From contig JBFONV010000004.1 of NCBI GenBank assembly GCA_040779335.1, positions 186,001-250,000 on the forward strand: 64,000 nucleotides of DNA. The letters are read 5' to 3'. The translations under genes were made by a program, and so were the position numbers. Below are positions 41,903 to 50,482 of this stretch, piece after piece. Source of the stretch: JBFONV01 sp040779335 (lineage in GTDB: Bacteria; Pseudomonadota; Gammaproteobacteria; Enterobacterales; Alteromonadaceae). Under the pieces are notes generated by a model that made no database searches, was not told the DNA's origin, and saw only the letters and a program-made list of their open reading frames with translations. Each line of letters begins with the position of its first letter. Within the stretch, counting starts at the first letter, position 1.

Positions 41903-42684
41903 TGGAATTTACCGAGTCAATTATTAATCAATATTTGGCTGATTTTCTACTGCCTTTTGCGCGTATCTCTGCGTTAGTCATGAGTATGCTAGGGTTAGGC
42001 GCAAAAACCATTCCTGGTAAAGTAAAATTGTTTTTTTGTCTTGCTGTTACCGTTGCTGTAATGCCTGCCATCCCCCCAGCACGTATCGATGAACTAGTCT
42101 CTTTAGCCACCGTTTTAATTGTAGCTGAGCAAGTTATTATTGGCGTTATGTTAGGGTTTATGACCATTATGGTTGTAAATACGTTTACATTAGCTGGTCA
42201 GATTATTGCAATGCAAACCGGTTTAGGCTTTGCGTCGCTTGTTGATCCTGCTAGTGGTATGAACGTTCCCGCAGTAGGACAGTTTTTCCTGATCTTATCG
42301 TCTTTACTCTTTTGGGCGATGGATGGGCATTTAGCCTACTTACATTTTGTCGTGGCGAGTTTTGATACCTTGCCTATCGGCGGAGAGCATTTATATGCCA
42401 TTAAATTTAAAGAAATCGTTGAATGGGGCAGTTGGATGTTTGCTACTGCACTTTCTTTAGCTATTGCTCCGTTAACCGCAATGTTACTGATCAATTTTTC
42501 GTTTGGGATAATGACTCGTGCAGCACCTCAACTTAATATATTCGCTATTGGTTTTCCTATTACTATGACTGCAGGGTTGATCATCATGTGGCTGACAATG
42601 GGAAATTTCTTTTTGCATTTTGAAGCACAATGGGAGCGTGCTTTGGACTTTAGTTGTTACCTTATTAGTTGCGAGGCTCCCTAA
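41902..42684 (+). CDS. fliR: FliR, export gate protein
   Basis: 260-residue polytopic membrane protein completing the FliPQR gate. Shows PFARISALVMSMLGLGAKTIPGKVKL, the GQIIAMQTGLGFASLVDPASGMNVPAVGQF signature and a C-terminal NIFAIGFPITMTAGLIIMWL segment. Overlaps fliQ by one base and abuts flhB directly. Confidence 0.96.
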   Translation: MEFTESIINQYLADFLLPFARISALVMSMLGLGAKTIPGKVKLFFCLAVTVAVMPAIPPARIDELVSLATVLIVAEQVIIGVMLGFMTIMVVNTFTLAGQIIAMQTGLGFASLVDPASGMNVPAVGQFFLILSSLLFWAMDGHLAYLHFVVASFDTLPIGGEHLYAIKFKEIVEWGSWMFATALSLAIAPLTAMLLINFSFGIMTRAAPQLNIFAIGFPITMTAGLIIMWLTMGNFFLHFEAQWERALDFSCYLISCEAP

Positions 42685-43818
42685 ATGGCAGAAGCAGAGT
42701 CAGGTGGTGAACGCACCGAAGAACCGACGGAAAAAAAGCTTTCCGATGCCCGCAAAAAAGGCCAAATTGCTCGTTCTAAAGAGCTAGGTACAATGTTTGT
42801 ATTAGTTGGAACCGCTGCTGCATTAATGTTGGTTGGCGGCCAATTAGTTGAAGCAATGTCCATTATGATGAAGCGTTTATTTAGCTTTAGCCGGCTAGAA
42901 GCTATGGATGTTCATGCCTCATACAAACTGATCAGTGAAGCAGTATCTAGTGTTTTGTCGCCATTGTTGTGGATATTTGCCATTGTTGCTGTCGCCGCAT
43001 TTATTGGCAACACTATGTTAGGAGGTATGAGTTTTTCTTGGGAAGCAATGGCGCCCAAATTTAGTAAGTTATCTCCAATGGCAGGCTTTAAAAGAATGTT
43101 CGGCGTACAAGCTGCAGTAGAGTTTGTAAAATCATTAATGAAATTTTTTGTAGTTTCTATCGTCGCATACTTATTACTTAGTGGACTTTTTAATCAAATT
43201 TTAGGGTTGAGTACTGAAGTTATTCCTAAAAATTTTAGTCATGCAATCGATTTACTGTTGTGGATGTTTATGACTTTGACTATCTCATTAGTCATTATTG
43301 CGGTTATCGATGCGCCATACCAAGTATGGAATCATAACCGCCAATTAAAAATGACCAAGCAAGAAATTAAAGATGAAATGAAAAATTCTGACGGTAATCC
43401 AGAGATTAAAGCGCGTATTAGAAGAACGCAATATGAAATGTCTCAGCGCCGCATGATGGCAGAAGTACCTAACTCTGATGTCGTCATTACTAACCCAACC
43501 CATTATTCTGTTGCACTTAAATATGATGCTGAAGCAGGTGGAGCACCTAAATTAATCGCCAAGGGCATTGATGAAATGGCTATTCATATACGGACTATCG
43601 CAAAAGAACATGGCATTGAAATTATTCAATCTCCAGCGTTAGCGCGTTCTCTTTATTATACTGCAGAGGTTAATGAAGACATTCCCGAAGAGCTTTTTGC
43701 TGCAGTTGCCCAAGTACTTGCTTTTATTTATCAGTTAACTGAGCATAAAAAGGGGAGAGCTCGTCGACCCAATCGTTTAGCGAAGAATTTACCTATCCCT
43801 GATGAATTTCGATATTAG
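42685..43818 (+). CDS. flhB: FlhB, export substrate-specificity switch
   Basis: Inner-membrane protein of 377 residues with four membrane helices and an autocleaving cytoplasmic domain. The cleavage motif NPTH is intact with Asn270-Pro271. N-terminus has the family GGERTEEPTEKKLSDARKKGQIARS. Works with FliK to switch from hook to filament export. It follows fliR without a gap and ends the fliE operon. A perfect 14-bp palindrome (TATTAGCGCTAATA, 43813-43826) covers its stop codon. Confidence 0.97.
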   Translation: MAEAESGGERTEEPTEKKLSDARKKGQIARSKELGTMFVLVGTAAALMLVGGQLVEAMSIMMKRLFSFSRLEAMDVHASYKLISEAVSSVLSPLLWIFAIVAVAAFIGNTMLGGMSFSWEAMAPKFSKLSPMAGFKRMFGVQAAVEFVKSLMKFFVVSIVAYLLLSGLFNQILGLSTEVIPKNFSHAIDLLLWMFMTLTISLVIIAVIDAPYQVWNHNRQLKMTKQEIKDEMKNSDGNPEIKARIRRTQYEMSQRRMMAEVPNSDVVITNPTHYSVALKYDAEAGGAPKLIAKGIDEMAIHIRTIAKEHGIEIIQSPALARSLYYTAEVNEDIPEELFAAVAQVLAFIYQLTEHKKGRARRPNRLAKNLPIPDEFRY

Positions 43819-43894
43819 CGCTAATAAAATAAACGGCTATTTTTTAGATTAATTCGTTGATTTAATCGTCGATAAAATATTTGTTTACTAAAGT

Positions 43895-43910
43895 GGTCTA
43901 TTAATTGCTT
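43895..43910 (+). promoter_or_regulatory. Possible sigma54 promoter of flhAFG-fliA
   Basis: TGGTCT from 43894, five bases, then TTGCT at 43905-43909, with GG and GC 12 bp apart. The -12 half is good, the -24 half keeps only TGG. A FlrA-sigma54 promoter is expected here by analogy with Vibrio. It is 40 bp before the flhA ATG. Confidence 0.45.
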
Positions 43911-43948
43911 TTTTATTGCTATCGTCAATAAATCATCACGAAGAATTA

Positions 43949-46051
43949 ATGCAACTAGCAGCCTATTTAAATAATTTTCAGAAAAATAATCGTCGTCATT
44001 TAGCTGGATTGGGTACACCAATACTGGTAATGGCAGCGCTAGGGATGGTGATTTTACCCATGCCTGCGTTTTTACTTGATGTACTTTTCTCTTTCAATAT
44101 AGCGTTATCCCTAGTTGTGTTACTGATCACTGTATACACATTAAAGCCATTAGAATTTGGTTCATTTCCTGCTGTTTTATTAATTGCGACAATATTACGA
44201 CTCGCCCTAAACGTTGCTAGTACGCGTGTAGTATTATTAGAAGGTCACCAGGGCCCTGACGCTGCGGGTAAAGTAATTGAGGCATTTGGCTCAGTTGTTA
44301 TCGGTGGTAACTATGCCGTTGGTTTAGTGGTGTTCCTTATTTTGATCATCATTAATTTTGTGGTGGTAACTAAAGGTGCCGGAAGAATTTCAGAGGTCAC
44401 CGCACGTTTTACCCTTGATGCGATGCCCGGAAAGCAGATGGCAATTGATGCTGATTTGAATGCCGGATTTATTACGGCGGAAGAAGCTAGAGAGCGCCGC
44501 GTAGAAGTGACTAGTGAAGCTGATTTTTATGGGTCAATGGACGGTGCCAGTAAGTTTGTTAAAGGTGATGCTATTGCTGGGATATTGATTTTGTTTATCA
44601 ATATCATTGGTGGTTTTATTATTGGTATGGTTCAACATGACTTAACTTTTGAAAAGGCCGTTGAAATATACACTTTACTTACTATTGGTGATGGTTTAGT
44701 GGCGCAAATACCAGGGTTATTGCTGTCGGTCGGTACTGCTATCGTTGTTACTCGTCAAAATACTTCTCAAGATATGGGTGAGCAAGTTAGTAACCAACTG
44801 GGACAAGCAAAATCGCTCTATATAGCTGCGGGTGTAATGTTTGTTATGGGGGTCATTCCCGGTATGCCTCACGTGGCTTTTTTACTGTTTGCTGCGTTGA
44901 TTTCTCTAGGGGCATATTTTGGTACTAAGTATAAACTTGCTAAAGCCCAAGATTTGGTGGAAAAAGAAAAAGCGTCACATGTCGAAACCCAACAACAAGA
45001 AGCTGAAATTAAAGATCTTGGCTGGGATGATGTTAATCATGTCGATATCATCGGCTTAGAAATTGGCTATCGTTTGATCCCTCTAGTTGACAAAGCACAA
45101 GGTGGAGAATTATTAAATCGTATTAAAGGCGTACGTAAAAAGCTTTCGCAAGAGTTTGGGTTCTTAGTGCCGGCGGTGCACATTCGCGATAATTTAGATT
45201 TAGATCCCAATGTTTATCAAATTTCACTGATGGGGGTCACTGTTGGTGAAGCTGAAATAAGACATGATCATGAATTGGCAATTAACCCGGGTCAAGTTTT
45301 TGGCAAACTTGACGGTATACCCACTAAAGATCCTGCGTTTGGTTTAGATGCCGTATGGATAAACCAAAATCAGCGTGAGCATGCTCAGTCAATGGGCTAT
45401 ACCGTTGTCGACTCGGCGACTGTATTGGCAACACATTTAAGTCAAATACTAACAAATAATGCCGCTCAGTTAATTGGCCATGAAGAAGTACAAAATCTAT
45501 TAGATATTCTCGCCAAAAGTTACCCTAAACTGGTTGAAGGTTTGATCCCTGATGTATTGCCTTTAGGGACTGTCGTTAAAGTATTGCAAAACTTGATGAA
45601 CGAAGGTGTTGCCGTAAGAGATATGCGTAGCATAGTCCAAACTTTGGTAGAGTACGGACCTAAGAGTCAAGATGCTGAAATTCTAACCGCAGCGGTTCGA
45701 ATAACTATCCGTAAGTTTATTGTGCAAGAGTTAGTTGGGCCAGCACAAGAAGTCCCTGTCATAACATTGGCTCCTGAATTGGAACAAATGTTGCATCAGT
45801 CAATGCAAATGGCTGGTGACGATGGCGCAGGTATTGAACCAGGTTTAGCTGAACGTTTACAAAAATCATTGACGGAAGGGGCTCAACAGCAAGAAATGGC
45901 TGGCGATACACCAATATTATTAACGTCAGGAATATTACGTACAGTGTTAGCTAAATTTATTAAATACACCATTCCAGGTTTGCGAGTTATTTCATATCAG
46001 GAAATACCTGATGATAAACAAATTAAAATTGTTAGTGCTATAGGCCAGTAA
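43949..46051 (+). CDS. flhA: FlhA, major export apparatus protein
   Basis: 700-residue ring protein with eight membrane helices in the N-terminal half and a cytoplasmic docking domain. The loop signature GRISEVTARFTLDAMPGKQMAIDADLNAG is intact. C-terminal half has the substrate-chaperone platform. The ATG at 43949 gives the usual length; a TTG 11 codons earlier (43916) would fall at the -12 of the putative promoter. FlhA normally couples proton flow to export. Confidence 0.96.
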   Translation: MQLAAYLNNFQKNNRRHLAGLGTPILVMAALGMVILPMPAFLLDVLFSFNIALSLVVLLITVYTLKPLEFGSFPAVLLIATILRLALNVASTRVVLLEGHQGPDAAGKVIEAFGSVVIGGNYAVGLVVFLILIIINFVVVTKGAGRISEVTARFTLDAMPGKQMAIDADLNAGFITAEEARERRVEVTSEADFYGSMDGASKFVKGDAIAGILILFINIIGGFIIGMVQHDLTFEKAVEIYTLLTIGDGLVAQIPGLLLSVGTAIVVTRQNTSQDMGEQVSNQLGQAKSLYIAAGVMFVMGVIPGMPHVAFLLFAALISLGAYFGTKYKLAKAQDLVEKEKASHVETQQQEAEIKDLGWDDVNHVDIIGLEIGYRLIPLVDKAQGGELLNRIKGVRKKLSQEFGFLVPAVHIRDNLDLDPNVYQISLMGVTVGEAEIRHDHELAINPGQVFGKLDGIPTKDPAFGLDAVWINQNQREHAQSMGYTVVDSATVLATHLSQILTNNAAQLIGHEEVQNLLDILAKSYPKLVEGLIPDVLPLGTVVKVLQNLMNEGVAVRDMRSIVQTLVEYGPKSQDAEILTAAVRITIRKFIVQELVGPAQEVPVITLAPELEQMLHQSMQMAGDDGAGIEPGLAERLQKSLTEGAQQQEMAGDTPILLTSGILRTVLAKFIKYTIPGLRVISYQEIPDDKQIKIVSAIGQ

Positions 46052-46123
46052 ACGCTTGGCATTAATCAACAAAGTATTTAGCTGTATTGCTATTAATGAG
46101 TATTGGATATTAAGGGGTAGTCT

Positions 46124-47647
46124 ATGAAAATTAGACGTTTTGTTGCTAAAGATATGAGAACCGCGTTAGCGCAGATTAAAGAAGAACTTGGTGTAGAAGC
46201 CGTTATTATGTCCAATAAAAAGATCGCCGAAGGCGTCGAACTCATGGCGGCAGTTGATAATAACGCCGTTGTACCGGAGCCAACCAAAACAGACAAGTCA
46301 GAACTTGAGCCTACTGCAGCAACACAGGCTAATGAATTATCTACGCGTGACGTACAAAGTGATGTGGTCACCTTAGGTGGGATTCCTAGCTTAGCGAATA
46401 GTGAAAATGCTGGTCTTGAAGCGACGGCACCAGAAAACCGTTCAGACAGTTTAGCAGCCTTGCTTAACCGAAAAATTCAACACGCCGAATCATCAACACC
46501 TAATGGAGAGACGTTGGGTGAACAAGCACAAAACAGTAATAGCGATGATATTGAGCAACAATTTAAAAGTTTTACTCAGCGTTTGCAAGATTCAGCCTCC
46601 GTTCAAGCACCTAATATCAATGAAAGTAATCAGTATGTAGCGAATGCTTCTGATCAAGCAGTCCCATATTCAGCTCACGAAACAAAAAGCACAAACCAAG
46701 CGAAGAATGTTGTTAGTTCAGCTGAGTTTCAAAATATGCGTAAAGAAATGGCGTCAATTCGTCAATTACTTGAACATCAAATGTCAGGACTTATGTGGCA
46801 AGATATGGCGCAAAAAGATCCAACACGTGCTGTATTGGTTAATCGTCTAATGGATATGGGGATAACCGATTCTTTAGCCGATCAAATTGCGGGTTACGTG
46901 CCTTCTCATATGAAAGAAGAAGATGCCTGGGAACAAGCTAAAGGATTAATGAGTCAACAACTTAACACCACAAATAATGATATTGTTCATCGTGGCGGTG
47001 TTGTCGCTTTGGTTGGCCCTACAGGTGTTGGTAAAACAACGACTATCGCGAAATTAGCAGCAAGATTTGCTCAAATACATGGCGCAGATAATGTTGCTAT
47101 GATCTCAACAGATAGCTATCGCATTGCTGGTTTTGAACAATTAGCCACTTACGGACGTATCATTGGTTGTCAGGTTAAATTAGCCAAAGATCATCAAGGA
47201 TTAGATGTTTTATTACAACAATTTGCGAATAAAAAACTCGTGCTAATTGACACTGCCGGCATGGGACAAAGAGACATGCGTTTGACTGAACACTTAACTA
47301 CCTTAATTGGCAATGCTCGTGTTAGAATTCGAAATTATTTAGTGTTATCTGCCAATACACAACAGCGAGTTATGCAGGAAAATGTTGAGCGATTTAAAAA
47401 GATACCTTTGGCAGGTTGTATTTATACTAAACTAGATGAAAGCTTAAGTGTTGGCGAAATAATCTCAACATCTATTCAAAATGGTTTGCCAATAGGTTAT
47501 CTTACTGATGGACAAAGAGTTCCAGAAGATATTAAAGTTGCAAATACTGAAAAGTTGGTTACGCTTGCAGATAAAATGGCAAACAAAATTAACCACAATA
47601 ATTCAATATCATGGCAGGTTAAACCTATAAATTCCGCCGCAGTATAG
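46124..47647 (+). CDS. flhF: FlhF, SRP-type GTPase for polar placement
   Basis: Directs the first flagellar components to the pole. 507 residues. The N-terminal B domain starts KIRRFVAKDMRTALAQIKEELG. A variable, Ala/Ser/Asn-rich linker spans about 50-205. The NG GTPase domain has the P-loop GPTGVGKT at 298-305, STDSYRIAGFEQL, LIDTAGMGQRD and YTKLDES. Intact. Works against FlhG, the next gene, to give a single polar flagellum. Confidence 0.96.
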   Translation: MKIRRFVAKDMRTALAQIKEELGVEAVIMSNKKIAEGVELMAAVDNNAVVPEPTKTDKSELEPTAATQANELSTRDVQSDVVTLGGIPSLANSENAGLEATAPENRSDSLAALLNRKIQHAESSTPNGETLGEQAQNSNSDDIEQQFKSFTQRLQDSASVQAPNINESNQYVANASDQAVPYSAHETKSTNQAKNVVSSAEFQNMRKEMASIRQLLEHQMSGLMWQDMAQKDPTRAVLVNRLMDMGITDSLADQIAGYVPSHMKEEDAWEQAKGLMSQQLNTTNNDIVHRGGVVALVGPTGVGKTTTIAKLAARFAQIHGADNVAMISTDSYRIAGFEQLATYGRIIGCQVKLAKDHQGLDVLLQQFANKKLVLIDTAGMGQRDMRLTEHLTTLIGNARVRIRNYLVLSANTQQRVMQENVERFKKIPLAGCIYTKLDESLSVGEIISTSIQNGLPIGYLTDGQRVPEDIKVANTEKLVTLADKMANKINHNNSISWQVKPINSAAV

Positions 47648-47674
47648 CTATTTAGGGTAAAGAGAAATAAATAA

Positions 47675-48517
47675 ATGATAGATCAAGCGAGTGGCTTACG
47701 AAAAATGCAAGATACAAAACAAATAAAAGTCATAGCGGTCTCTGGAGGTAAAGGCGGTGTAGGTAAAACAAATGTTTCGCTTAATACTGCTATCTCAATT
47801 GCCCAACTTGGTAAAAAAGTGTTAGTTCTTGATGCTGATTTAGGCTTAGCAAATGTTGATGTTATGCTAGGATTAAGGGTGCAACGCAATTTATCTCATG
47901 TACTCTCAGGTGAATGCGAACTTGATGATATTATTATTGAGGGACCAGCAGGGATAAAAATAATTCCGGCGACATCAGGCACTCAGTCTATGGTGGATTT
48001 AACGCCTGCTGAGCATGCAGGTTTAATTCGCGCATTTAGCGATATGAATACCGCCTTTGATGTACTGATTGTTGATACTGCAGCTGGTATTTCTGACATG
48101 GTGTTAAGTTTTTGTCGGGCAGCTCAAGACATTATGCTGGTTGTTTGTGATGAACCTACGTCGATCACTGACTGCTATGCATTAATGAAATTGCTTAGTA
48201 GAGATCATGAAGTATTTAAATTCAAAGTTGTTGCTAATATGGTGCGCAGCACTAAAGAAGGCCAACAGCTTTTTGGTAAACTTTCAAAGGTGACAGATAG
48301 ATTTTTAGATGTAGCACTAGACTTAGTCGCGATAGTGCCATTTGATGAAAATATTCGAAAATCTGTAAGGAAACAAAAAGCCATAGTTGAGGCATTCCCC
48401 GACTCCCCAGCTTCATTAGCATTCAAGGAATTGGCAGGGAAAATTATCAGGTGGCCGATACCGCATCAACCATCGGGACACTTAGAGTTTTTTATTGAAC
48501 AATTATTAGATTACTAA
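47675..48517 (+). CDS. flhG: FlhG/FleN, MinD-like flagellar number regulator
   Basis: ParA/MinD-type ATPase of 280 residues that limits flagellar number and, in relatives, blocks FlrA/FleQ. It has the deviant Walker A KGGVGKT at 26-32, VLDADLGLANVDVMLG and VDTAAGIS. In FleN it binds FleQ directly, so a feedback on flrA is likely. 27 bp after flhF. Confidence 0.95.
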   Translation: MIDQASGLRKMQDTKQIKVIAVSGGKGGVGKTNVSLNTAISIAQLGKKVLVLDADLGLANVDVMLGLRVQRNLSHVLSGECELDDIIIEGPAGIKIIPATSGTQSMVDLTPAEHAGLIRAFSDMNTAFDVLIVDTAAGISDMVLSFCRAAQDIMLVVCDEPTSITDCYALMKLLSRDHEVFKFKVVANMVRSTKEGQQLFGKLSKVTDRFLDVALDLVAIVPFDENIRKSVRKQKAIVEAFPDSPASLAFKELAGKIIRWPIPHQPSGHLEFFIEQLLDY

Positions 48518-48542
48518 TAAATTTGAACCAAGCGGAGCTGTA

Positions 48543-49262
48543 GTGGTAAAAGCAAATGCTTATAGTATTCACGCTGATAAATCTGCGCTGTTAGAACAAC
48601 ACACCGTTCTAGTTAAACGGATAGCCTATCACTTGTTAGCAAGACTACCTGCGAGTGTCATTGTTGACGACCTAATTCAATCGGGCATGATTGGTCTTTT
48701 AGAAGCTGCAAATAATTTTGATTCCAGTAAAGGTGCAAGTTTTGAAACCTTTGCTGGTATTCGCATTCGCGGCGCTATGCTTGACGAAATTCGTCGTGGT
48801 GATTGGACTCCACGGTCTGTGCATAAGAATAGCCGTATGGTTAGTGATGCAATAAAACACCTAGAAGCAGAATTAGGCCGAGATGTAACTGATATAGAAG
48901 TTGCTGAAAAACTTGATATTTCGTTAAATGAATACCATCATATTCTTAACGAGGTCAGTACTGGAAAAATTATTGGGATTGATGATCTAGGTGTAAACGA
49001 CGATGCACTTAATTTTAATGACGATAGTCAGAACGATGATCCCTATCAAAATATAGAGAAAATTGTTTTTAAAAAAGCGCTTAGTGAGTGTATTTCTACT
49101 TTACCCGAACGAGAAGCTTTAGTACTGTCGCTATATTATGATGAAGAATTAAACTTGCGTGAAATTGGGCAAGTACTTGATGTTAGTGAATCAAGAGTAA
49201 GCCAAATTCATAGTCAGGCAATGCATCGATTAAAAGCTCGTATGCAATCTTGGCAAAGTTAA
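48543..49262 (+). CDS. fliA: FliA, flagellar sigma factor sigma28
   Basis: Sigma factor for late flagellar and chemotaxis genes, 239 residues. Regions: 2 with LLARLPASVIVDDLIQSGMIGLLEA and FETFAGIRIRGAMLDEIRRGDW; 3 with DVTDIEVAEKLDISLNEY; 4 with LPEREALVLSLYYDEELNLREIGQVLDVSESRVSQIHSQA. Start GTG at 48543 with GCGGAG before it. The window contains two good FliA promoters, at 9186 and 23916. The anti-sigma gene flgM is not in the window. Confidence 0.96.
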   Translation: MVKANAYSIHADKSALLEQHTVLVKRIAYHLLARLPASVIVDDLIQSGMIGLLEAANNFDSSKGASFETFAGIRIRGAMLDEIRRGDWTPRSVHKNSRMVSDAIKHLEAELGRDVTDIEVAEKLDISLNEYHHILNEVSTGKIIGIDDLGVNDDALNFNDDSQNDDPYQNIEKIVFKKALSECISTLPEREALVLSLYYDEELNLREIGQVLDVSESRVSQIHSQAMHRLKARMQSWQS

Positions 49263-49313
49263 GTAGAATACAGTTAATAAAAATTTTTTTGAACGTTCTC
49301 ACCGGAGGGTGCC

Positions 49314-49697
49314 TTGGATAAAAATATGAAAGTTCTCGTTGTTGATGATTTTTCAACTATGAGACGTATCGTGAAAAACTTGCTACGTGATTTGGGATTC
49401 ACCAATATTCAAGAAGCTGATGATGGTAGTACTGCGCTACCAATGCTTCAGGGTGGGGATTTTGATTTCGTGGTTACCGATTGGAACATGCCGGGTATGC
49501 AAGGTATTGATCTGTTAAAAGCAATTCGTGCTGATTCAAGTTTGGCGCATATACCTGTTTTAATGGTTACCGCTGAAGCGAAAAAAGAGCAAATTGTTAT
49601 GGCAGCTCAGGCGGGCGTTAATGGTTATATTGTTAAACCGTTTACTGCAGCAACCTTAAAAACTAAGCTTGATAAAATATTTGAACGTTTAGCTTAA
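49314..49697 (+). CDS. cheY: CheY, chemotaxis response regulator
   Basis: 127-residue single receiver domain that binds FliM when phosphorylated. Phospho-acceptor Asp56 in VVTDWNMPG; acidic pocket at Asp11-Asp12; the TAEAK switch and YIVKPF lysine are present. The TTG start at 49314 is supported by GGAGG (49303-49307) at proper spacing; an in-frame ATG at 49326 lies too far away. First gene of the chemotaxis block. Confidence 0.95.
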   Translation: MDKNMKVLVVDDFSTMRRIVKNLLRDLGFTNIQEADDGSTALPMLQGGDFDFVVTDWNMPGMQGIDLLKAIRADSSLAHIPVLMVTAEAKKEQIVMAAQAGVNGYIVKPFTAATLKTKLDKIFERLA

Positions 49698-49727
49698 TTT
49701 ACGTTTGCCTTAATGTAAGGACGTTGC

Positions 49728-50471
49728 ATGAGTAAAGTATCCGGTGTCCATGTTTCTTTGGAGCAGGCCAAGAAGTTAGTTGAATATTTAGAGACAGATC
49801 AACAAGATAAAGCTGATGAACTGATCGCTGAAATTCAAAATCCCATTAATTCAGAATTATTTGCGGAAATAGGTAAGTTAACACGTCAGTTGCATGACTC
49901 GTTGATGAATTTTCAGCTTGATTCTCGTTTGAATGATCTGGCGAATGCGGATATACCTGATGCTAAAGAGCGCTTGAATTATGTTATCACGCGAACTGAA
50001 GATGCTGCCAATAAAACGATGGATGCTGTTGAAGCGATATTTCCTGTAGTAGAAAACATTCGAAGTCAGGTAAAAGCAGTTAATCCCATGTGGGAGAAAC
50101 TCACCAATAACGAGTTGAATGCAGATGAATTTAAAAGCCTCTGCATGGATATTGACGAATTATTGACAACAACCGATTCTGAAACTGAAAAAGTACATTC
50201 GTTAATGACGGATGTATTAATGGCACAAGATTTTCAAGATCTTACAGGGCAAGTTATTCGCAAGGTTATCGATCTGGTGCGGGAAGTAGAAGATAGTTTG
50301 ATAAATATGCTTACTGCATTTGGCATATCATCTGACGGGGTGCTTGAAACAAGTAAGCCTAAAGTTGGCGATAATCTTGTTGAAGGACCTATAGTAAACA
50401 CTGAAGAGAGAGACGACGTTGTAAACGATCAAGATGACGTTGACGATCTCTTATCTAGCCTAGGTTTTTAA
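49728..50471 (+). CDS. cheZ: CheZ, CheY-P phosphatase
   Basis: 247 residues, helical. Carries the catalytic region QDFQDLTGQVIRKVIDLV with the phosphatase Gln, and ends in DDVDDLLSSLGF, the CheY-binding tail. An acidic linker lies before the tail. Between cheY and cheA, as in Vibrio and Pseudomonas. Confidence 0.95.
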   Translation: MSKVSGVHVSLEQAKKLVEYLETDQQDKADELIAEIQNPINSELFAEIGKLTRQLHDSLMNFQLDSRLNDLANADIPDAKERLNYVITRTEDAANKTMDAVEAIFPVVENIRSQVKAVNPMWEKLTNNELNADEFKSLCMDIDELLTTTDSETEKVHSLMTDVLMAQDFQDLTGQVIRKVIDLVREVEDSLINMLTAFGISSDGVLETSKPKVGDNLVEGPIVNTEERDDVVNDQDDVDDLLSSLGF

Positions 50472-50482
50472 GGAGTTGCTGC